The notes under the pieces were generated by a model. The model was not told where the DNA came from. It saw nothing but the letters and a program-made list of their open reading frames with translations, and searched no databases. Shown piece by piece: positions 57,501 to 64,000 of a stretch of DNA of 64,000 bases. The DNA comes from Tubiluchus corallicola (lineage: Eukaryota; Priapulida; Priapulimorpha; Priapulimorphida; Tubiluchidae), in assembly GCA_030141605.1 (NCBI GenBank), contig JAQGDQ010000065.1, forward strand, positions 75,001 through 139,000. Direction: 5' to 3'. A program made the translations under genes and the position numbers. Position 1 is the stretch's first letter. Each line of letters opens with the position of its first letter.

Positions 57501-60500
57501 TAATATTCTCCTTTATGAAGTAATACAATTTTGTTTTACTAAGACAGTCATTTCTGTACTACTAGTTTTTCAACAGCTTTTTTTAGAATGCAAACTCAGT
57601 TTTTTGTGTAGATGATCAACTATTGAAACGTACACAAGGAGTTTAGTTTGCAAGTTTGCGTAGCGCTCTTCGAAATGTGACTTCAGCGTATTGTTAAATT
57701 AATTGTAAACAAGATACTACTTCAAGGCAAATTTCTATGTTAAAGTGAATAGTCGCTGATGCTTTTAGTTCATGAATGTACAATCAGGGAACACATAAAG
57801 AAGTTTGACAACAGAGGGTGAAAAGCTGGTGATCGTGACTCAGAGTTCTTGCGTCTGTATGGTAAAAGCACACTCGCAGACAGAAAATTAAAAATTTTAC
57901 TAACAAGACTGTTTTGCAACTGCTGTACTGTTATGCACTTTTGTTAACCTTTGAGTAGTTGGTGATACTTGTACAGTGTTCCCTCACTTATCGCGGGTGC
58001 TCCGTTCCTGGCTCACCCGCGATAAGTGAATTTCCTCGAAGTAGGGATGCTATACTTATTTTGCACGGTATAACACTTATAACAAATTGCACGGTACCAA
58101 TCGTGTGTTGTGTACAATCTCACGTCGGCAAGTAGCATCTCAAGCGGGCGCAAGTACTACATTTCGTTTTTGGTGTGTATTCATCCGCCGAATAAATACA
58201 CTATTTACTGTAAATGGTAATTTATTATGATTTATAATATTCTTTTAATGTTAGAATTAATATTTTAAATATATTTTTATACATTTTGTGATTTTTTTTT
58301 GCAAAATTCATCAAACCTATACATTAATGTACAATACATACTACGCACGTGCAAAAATACTTTAGACGGACTACCGCAAAAACCCGCGAAACAGCGAAAA
58401 TACCCAGATAAATATTATACATTAATATTTTTGAAAAACAGCGAGTCCGCGATAAACAAGCTGCGAAGTAGCTAGGGAACACTATACAGTCTAGCCTCGT
58501 TATCTCGCCCCTCGTTATGCCGCCAAACTTGTCTCTCACCATAGAAAGTACCAGGACGGATTTACTGCTTTGATATTTACCTCGTTAAGTCGCCACCCTC
58601 GCTTCTCGCCCTCGCCACGTCATGCTAGGATGAGTGCTTATATAAACTATATTCGTTATGTCGCCAGACAGACAAACTCAGAGGTGAATCGATCAATACA
58701 TATACCGCGTGTCGATCAATATAACCGCGGTATGTAGACAATGCTGCTGTACTCGATAGACAGACATAATTAATCTAGTCTCACCAGGATTAGATTAGGA
58801 GTGCTGTGGTTGGTTAATGCGCAGAGAAACTAAAGCGTCACCGATATCCTTACTCTATAACACCAAAGCTGCGTTTAAGTTTGAGTTTCCACAAAGTGTG
58901 AGCAACTTTACATGATGTCTCTGAAGCGAAAACTGTTTTGTCTTAATCCTGAACAAAAACGACGATATTCAAGGATTGTGTTTGATTAAACGTCGTGTTG
59001 ACTGCTTGCATGTATCATCAATGAAACAGTCATCTCTTCTGAATTATTTCAGTCGTCAGTAACTCATTTGTGAACATTTCTAAATCTTTTGCTAAGTTTA
59101 TTGCATTTAAGTGTATACTCGAAAAAGGTTTTTTAAATAAAAAAGTAACATTCTAAGATTATTTTTATGACATTTTTTCATTTCTGATTTAATGTTTATT
59201 GGTATCATAATGCGAAATATATTTTGTATGTACATAGAGGAACATTATGTTAATCAACTATTGTGTATATACATATAGACTAACTTCGTTATATTTCCGT
59301 TATCTCGCCATACTCGCCTCTCGCCAAAAATTTGCCCTAGACGGACAGTGGTGAGATAACGAGGCTAGACTGTATTTAGTTTTTTATGGTTTCAGAGATT
59401 TAACAAAGGAGTTGTTTAATCCTCGATTTGGCAGCATATTTCGCACATATCTGAATCCGACATACTTCACGAGGCGGCTGGCTCGTTTTGCTGACATCTA
59501 TACATCATCAGTTGTAAACTTGCTCAATTATAGCTTAAAGCACACATTCTATCCGCAACGCTCAGCATTGCCGCATGAAATCGATTATGGTATGTCTTTT
59601 TTCATTTCAATTTGCTAATTTTTGGTCATAAATAGCTGTAATAAATTATAACTTTAATATAAATGCCATCTTAAATTTAAAGATAGAGTTCCCATGTTGT
59701 TATCATCAAATGTTTTTTTACAAATATACGTGTCCCAACTTCAATGCTGAATACATTGGTAAAATGTCTAAACACCAGACATTTATTGGTAAGAGCATGG
59801 AATCTCATATTTGATAATGAAAAATCTCAAAAGCCCTACATATATCAATTTTGAACCGTATCAATAATACTAAATCAATCAAACATTAATAATTTCAGTA
59901 TTATTGCCTGCATGTGCTGCTATTAAATGTTCCTCTTGTTTATTAAAGAAAGCCTTGCTATTTGGCGTAACAAACATATAATACCCAAAGCAACTACAGC
60001 AAGTCCTTGCTTAATGACTCGCCATTTAGCAACATTTCGTTTTAATGACGCTGTTCATTTGAAACCTTTTTTCACTTAATGATGTATTTGATCAACAAAA
60101 TTTTTATGGAATTTGATGCATTAAAACAGCACATATTGTGTTATTCTGCTCTAAAAATGGCACTAATAATGTAAACAGTGCAATTATTATACATGTTTTG
60201 CTTCCCTACTGACTATTGATGCTACTACTGTATTACAACTATCAAGTGACCAGTGAGCAAACTTTATGCAAGGAATTTTGCCTGCAACCTGTTGTTATAG
60301 CAGCCAGACCATGTTGTTGGTAAAATTTTTAAGGTCAGGGCGTGGTTTTGAGTCTGCAGTGTTTGTTGCTTAGCTGCTGACTAGGATTAAATGTTAACGA
60401 AAGAGAAACTGCTATAGTTAGGTATTGGTAAAATAAAATATATAGGTGGTGGTTTCGGGCAAGCAGGAAGACATTAATCAGTAGAAATATGGAGAAAACT

Positions 60501-61142
60501 CATAGAATGTTTAACTTATATGATTTAAGCAATATTGATTTTTGTCTCTGGAGTGTATCTCACTTCCTTTTCATTATTTTCTGTGGAAGTTTTGGCTTTG
60601 TTTAACGACGTTTCGCTTAACATCACATTTTGCTGGAACGCATTAGCGTCGTTAAGCTAGGACTTATTGTATATCTTTATCACTGTTCTATACATTCCTC
60701 TCTGTTACACTGTTAACAAGTTGAATGGTTAACTGTATAGCTCACCAACAATACATGACACTGTTGGAGTCAGACCTTTGTGGAAATCTTATGTATAATT
60801 TTAATTAAAAACTTTTGGATGTTGGTAATGTTTTTATTGTAACTAGCTTGTAATAAGGAATGGGACAGGTAGCAGTTAATCGTTTAACCAAGTCTCATCA
60901 TTTTTATACTTTGCTAAAAAGCTTGTTTGTCATCACATAATTGCATGATCAATGAGACACTGATTTAGGAATCCACAATTTGATATTCTGGATGGCAAGT
61001 GACATCAGTATTTTGTTATGAAGTGAATATTGAACATTTCTATTGTTTAGGTGCACCTCTTTATAATGTTGATACCGTGAAGATAAACACCTCAGTATTC
61101 AATGACGATAAAAGCAGCCAAGGACTGGAAATTTTCAAATAA
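43967..61142 (+). CDS. NT5DC3: 5'-nucleotidase domain-containing protein, NT5DC2/NT5DC3 group
   Basis: Fifteen exons: 43967-44144, 44418-44593, 47256-47330, 47492-47638, 47987-48115, 49611-49671, 50158-50260, 51689-51790, 53388-53499, 54067-54153, 54398-54451, 56437-56523, 56993-57060, 59396-59589 and 61051-61142. All are GT..AG and sum to 1665 nt (554 residues plus TAA). An in-frame TAG lies eight codons before the ATG. HAD-fold motifs: [11 protein letters not shown] (exon 2, nucleophile Asp plus second Asp); [12 protein letters not shown] (exon 7); [11 protein letters not shown] (exon 10, metal-binding Asp). Other conserved blocks: [61 protein letters not shown]. The N-terminus before motif I is basic and hydrophobic, fitting a mitochondrial presequence as in NT5DC3. 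A single invertebrate gene is often co-orthologous to NT5DC2 and NT5DC3, so the symbol is approximate. The substrate of the family is not established. Confidence 0.95.
45001..45437. mobile_element. Possible pogo-like MITE in NT5DC intron 2
   Basis: TA-CAATGCTGTATC at the left and GTACACTG-TA at the right, with ATTTATTAAATC repeated near both ends (45024, 45120, and inverted near 45383-45425). The terminal repeat is short and imperfect. Confidence 0.4.
47761..47822. repeat. (ATG)n microsatellite
   Basis: About 20 ATG/GTG triplets in NT5DC intron 4. The Met-run frame is spurious. Confidence 0.93.
54322..54370. repeat. (CA)n(TA)n microsatellite next to a splice acceptor
   Basis: Ends 27 bp before exon 11 of NT5DC (54398). 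Confidence 0.92.
54473..54533. repeat. (TA)n microsatellite just after a splice donor
   Basis: Begins about 22 bp after exon 11 ends at 54451, so this exon is bracketed by TA runs on both sides. Confidence 0.92.
54675..55794 (-). CDS. BLOC1S5: BLOC-1 subunit 5 (muted homologue), nested antisense gene
   Basis: Three minus-strand exons: 55794-55547, 55301-55157 and 54773-54675 (TAG 54677-54675), with GT..AG introns and phases 2 and 0; 492 nt, or 163 residues. Residues ~9-45 contain [20 protein letters not shown] then FVKELETKR, the signature of BLOC1S5 (human 187 residues). The rest is a charged helix predicted to be coiled-coil ([30 protein letters not shown]). BLOC-1 is known to act in biogenesis of lysosome-related organelles and endosomal sorting. 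The start is [11 protein letters not shown]; the second Met is an alternative. The whole gene lies in the NT5DC intron 54452-56436 on the opposite strand. The third exon was found by phase, acceptor and charge pattern, so it is slightly less certain than the first two. Confidence 0.9.
54930..55000 (+). repeat. tRNA-like fragment (A- and B-box-like)
   Basis: GGTGGCATAGTGGTCTAAC and CAATTCAAATCCAG are spaced roughly as Pol III A and B boxes, between BLOC1S5 exons 2 and 3. It does not fold as a full tRNA; probably a SINE head. Confidence 0.3.
57974..58494. mobile_element. pogo/Tigger-like MITE 1 in NT5DC intron 13
   Basis: TA-CAGTGTTCCCTCACTTATCGCGGG at the left; GCGAAGTAGCTAGGGAACACTA-TA at the right. 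Inner inverted segments CGCGATAAGTG and CCGCGATAAAC support a single element. A TA target and CAGTGTTCCCTC-type ends are known from Tigger elements. No transposase. Confidence 0.78.
58497..59372. mobile_element. pogo/Tigger-like MITE 2 with transposase remnants
   Basis: Termini CAGTCTAGCCTCGTTATCTCGCC and GGTGAGATAACGAGGCTAGACTG are inverted at 22 of 23 positions, flanked by TA (58495-58496, 59373-59374). The interior keeps two transposase-like scraps: 58912-58989, reading [20 protein letters not shown] before a stop, and 59021-59062, reading [13 protein letters not shown] before TAA. These resemble the extreme N- and C-termini of pogo-family transposases, with the catalytic middle deleted. 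Confidence 0.82.
59997..60669. mobile_element. pogo-like MITE 3 in NT5DC intron 14
   Basis: TA-CAGCAAGTCCTTGCTTAATGAC at the left and GTCGTTAAGCTAGGACTTATTG-TA at the right, inverted with a few mismatches. The left 90 bp match the reverse complement of 26540-26630. No coding content. Confidence 0.78.
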
Positions 61143-62780
61143 TTTTTGTGAAGGAACATACAGCAAGCAGCAAAACCATGAATTTTCACAAATATTTTTT
61201 TCTGTGTTAAGACGCCTTCTGTTTTTGTGTTGTATGATCTCAAGCTGCGTACATATCGTTGAACAAGCTTAAGTTAAGTAATAGAAGTTGTGTTATATGT
61301 TTTGCAAACAAGACATTTTTGTGAAATGCAGTCATGTTGTTTGGTAACAGCTCTTTTGCTCAACAAAGGTTTTGTTGAACTTAATGGCAGCTTTGATTAT
61401 TTGCTCAATGCATGGGTTTTGTTGTGTTTAGTGTGCGTTACTTATTAGGCCTAATTAGTTGACATCATTTTATTTATTTAAAATTGTGACTTTTCATTCT
61501 GGTATTTGTTTTAGAAACTATTTTAAATATAATAAAATCACATTGTGTTTACCTAGCACATGTTCAGTATATTTAATTTATGAAAGCCGAATTAATTGCC
61601 AAGCTTCCTTGTGGATATGTAATTATCTCTCATTACTTTAGTGCATTTGTGTGCTCAGCACAAGAAATTAAATTACTAACATAATGGACTGCCTTCATTC
61701 AGCTGTTTTTTTGACAGGTTTCAGTACAATGCTATTTGGATAATTATAGTATTATGTAAGCCACACCAAAACTGTGTTGTGGCCTAGATTTTCAGTAAAA
61801 AGTAGTACCTGAGATATGTTTCTACATGCTGCTGATTATGATCTAATAGACTGAGGTTTCTATAGTAAACGATGTCTTTGTCTCTAAGCTCGCCAACTAT
61901 GCTCATTGTATGTATATGCAGTGCACCACTCCTTAACTGCTTTTTTGCTCTGTAAAGTGATTTTTCCTTTAAAAGTAATATTCTGTACCAACTGAATGGG
62001 AACAGTATGCATGGTTTTTGTTGTTGGTACAAGGTTTTATATATAAGGGATTCGTGTTTCATGTGAGTGGTATGCGCCACCATGAGTTCGATACCCACCC
62101 TGAGAGCTATAATATTGGTAAACTTTGCTTGTTTACTTTGTAAACCTGCATGCGTATATGTCCGAATTTGGCTGAGATGCATCTGCTGGTTCAGTAGCTC
62201 ATCGCAGATATCCTTCATAGTTTGCCAGGCTCCAATTATTCCAGAAACATTTTGTGTATGCTGAGTAGTCCCTGCTTTGAATGTGGAAATCTGGTTTGCA
62301 GTGTGCTGAGCTGTATACAAAATCTTTATAAATTTTTGGGTCTATATCTTTGTGTTACAAATAATTTAATCTAAAGGTTTAGTAAAAACCGTACGTAACA
62401 ACTGTCCACAGCAGTGTCATAATTATTGTTAAAATAAGTAAACCGATAAAGGGTTTACTATAGTTATATAAGTTTTATAGCTCTGATTAATTCTGATCAT
62501 ATACACATGGCGGGGAATTTAGTTCATACTTGCGCCTTTGCTGTTATGTTGTCAGCCTTTTGCAGTTATTCTAGTTTGCGGAGTTGTTGGAATTCTTACG
62601 GTGTTGTATTTAAGCCTCCGGTGGAACATGAAAGATTTTACTGTAGTGTGTGAACATTATATTTGTGCTGCTTTTTCTGTTGCTCTAAACATCTATTGTA
62701 GACATAGAGCCGCTATCCTTTATTAGAGCACTCCACTGTTTACGTGTCTGCAGCTAAAATTTTCAATTCCTATGATGCTC
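61143..62780. other. NT5DC 3' flank and intergenic sequence
   Basis: AATAAA at about 61531 is a plausible polyadenylation signal ~390 bp past the stop. A 178-codon minus-strand open frame (62320-61784) has no recognised homology, skewed composition and no supporting splice context, and is left uncalled. Confidence 0.4.
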
Positions 62781-62783
62781 TTG

Positions 62784-63276
62784 TTAAGTTTGGTTCCAGC
62801 TGCTGTAAATTTTTATACATTTTTGATATAGATTTGTTTTTAATTTGCCAGTATGTCGTTTAGTAGGTTTCAGTGCCTCGTTTAATGCTAATCTTACTGG
62901 TTCTGGCAATCTCATTAAACGTCTTACCCATCTTACTCTTGTGATTGTGATTTTGGTGCTCCAGTGCTCTTCTTTGGTTATGTTATACAGCATTTGAAAT
63001 GATATGTGGCCATTTTATTTTTAAGATTTTTCTGAGTAGGCCTCTGTGAAATACGAGTAGCAGCCTTGTTTTGAGGGATAATTTCTTGTTGGTCAGAATT
63101 GATTTGTTTTGGGTAAAACCATACATTGCCCGTTGTTTCCTGTTTTTGATATCATCTTCTGTGTTAGGTAGTGATCTTATGTATTCGCAACGTTGCCAGC
63201 ATTGATCTCCATCCGTGATATGTGTGTTGTTATATTCTTCAGTTTTTGTGGCGTTAAGTTCGAGATTTCTTTTTTC
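62784..63276 (-). pseudogene. Eroded RT C-terminus (LINE relic)
   Basis: Reading downward on the minus strand: LNATKTEEY, SLPNTEDDIKNRKQRAMYGF and KSILTNKKLSLKTRL, then after frameshifts RVRWVRRLMRLPEPVRLALN. These correspond to the NxxKTE, LGS..D..D-R and GH-RLP segments of RTE-like LINE C-termini. Same broad group as the 21.4-kb relic. Confidence 0.65.
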
Positions 63277-63494
63277 TAGTTATTTTGGGCATTCTTTTTT
63301 TAACAGTATTTGTGCAGAATTTTGAAATATATATGCGTGAGTATTTATTTTTGTGCATACATGTGAGCGTGCAGTTATATATGTAAATGCATGAATACGT
63401 ATTGGTGCCACTACTCATCTAAATTACATGATTATCAGAAGGCAAAATGTTAACAGACTTGACAGCACATGATCATTCTGGTAGTAAATTCTTA

Positions 63495-63575
63495 TCGCAT
63501 TTATTATTATTAACATTATTATTACTGTCACTACTACTACTATTATTATTAATATTATTATTGTTATTATTATTG
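63495..63575. repeat. (TTA)n/(CTA)n microsatellite
   Basis: Imperfect ATT/ACT triplet run. Confidence 0.85.
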
Positions 63576-63579
63576 CATG

Positions 63580-64000
63580 GTAACAATGCTAAGCATGCAA
63601 ATACTAACTAGTTTCATTGAGTTAATTTGCAAGGCTATATGAGAATATTTTCGTTTCATCGAATTAACTTTAGTTCTAATTTTTGTTTCTAACTATAGGT
63701 TATTGTAATGTATGGTTTCAGTTGTTTTTTTTTATTTTAGTTTATTTAATTTATTTTATTTTGCGCAACATTTCACGCAACTGTATTCCTATTAATTATA
63801 TTATGTTGCTTTATTTTGCTCATTTTGCTCACCATAAACTTCAAAATATCTGTAATTATTTAAACTTATTTGCACAAAATTAATTAACGTCTCCTCAGAC
63901 AATATTAAATTCACAACTCAGCAGCACAAATAATTGACATAACATATTCGTATTGTTGAATTAAAAAAAGCTTTGGTATCTAAAATAACATATTTATATA
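63580..64000. other. AT-rich right end of the window
   Basis: No gene or repeat recognised. Confidence 0.4.

Noticed and set aside
61784-62320. 178-codon minus-strand open frame
   Set aside because: No recognised motif, unremarkable composition for AT-rich DNA, and no exon partner; could be chance.

Overview
This is nuclear DNA of an animal. It holds AT-rich, intron-containing genes with GT..AG splice sites, bilaterian orthologues, and a dense mixture of satellites, MITEs, LINE fragments and one LTR retrotransposon. Nothing looks bacterial or organellar. The sequence alone does not fix the phylum; an invertebrate genome rich in tandem repeats fits best. One 4-base N gap sits at 30199-30202.

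Four protein-coding genes can be assembled exon by exon with consistent splice phase. (1) ZMYND19, plus strand, six exons from 9220 to 17540; the first ~40 codons lie outside the window or were not found. (2) A C7orf50 (WKF-domain) homologue, minus strand, six exons from 27794 down to 22861, convergent with ZMYND19. (3) A 554-residue HAD-type 5'-nucleotidase-domain protein (NT5DC2/NT5DC3 group), plus strand, fifteen exons from 43967 to 61142. (4) BLOC1S5 (muted), minus strand, three exons, lying wholly inside an NT5DC intron at 54675-55794.

Layout: 1-9200 is a satellite and MITE region (529-bp higher-order repeat, 98-bp array, 81-bp array, CAT repeats, a TTAA-flanked MITE, pentamer repeats, 110-bp array). 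9220-17540 is ZMYND19, with several introns carrying their own tandem arrays. 17541-22860 holds more MITEs, a minisatellite and a LINE relic. 22861-27794 is the C7orf50 homologue. 28150-42760 is retrotransposon-dominated: a nearly intact LINE reverse transcriptase, a Ty3/gypsy (mag-like) element with paired LTRs and a 6-bp target duplication, and several eroded RT fragments. 43967-61142 is NT5DC with its nested gene and intronic pogo/Tigger-like MITEs. 61143-64000 is intergenic sequence with another RT relic.

The four genes do not form an obvious pathway (signalling scaffold, nucleolar WKF protein, HAD hydrolase, lysosome-related-organelle complex subunit), and no operon-like or defence system is visible. 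The most interesting items are the decoy splice acceptor at the last ZMYND19 exon, the phase-symmetric Lys/Arg-rich exons of the C7orf50 homologue, the antisense nested BLOC1S5, a minisatellite grown out of a MITE end, and two pogo-like MITEs abutting at a shared TA.
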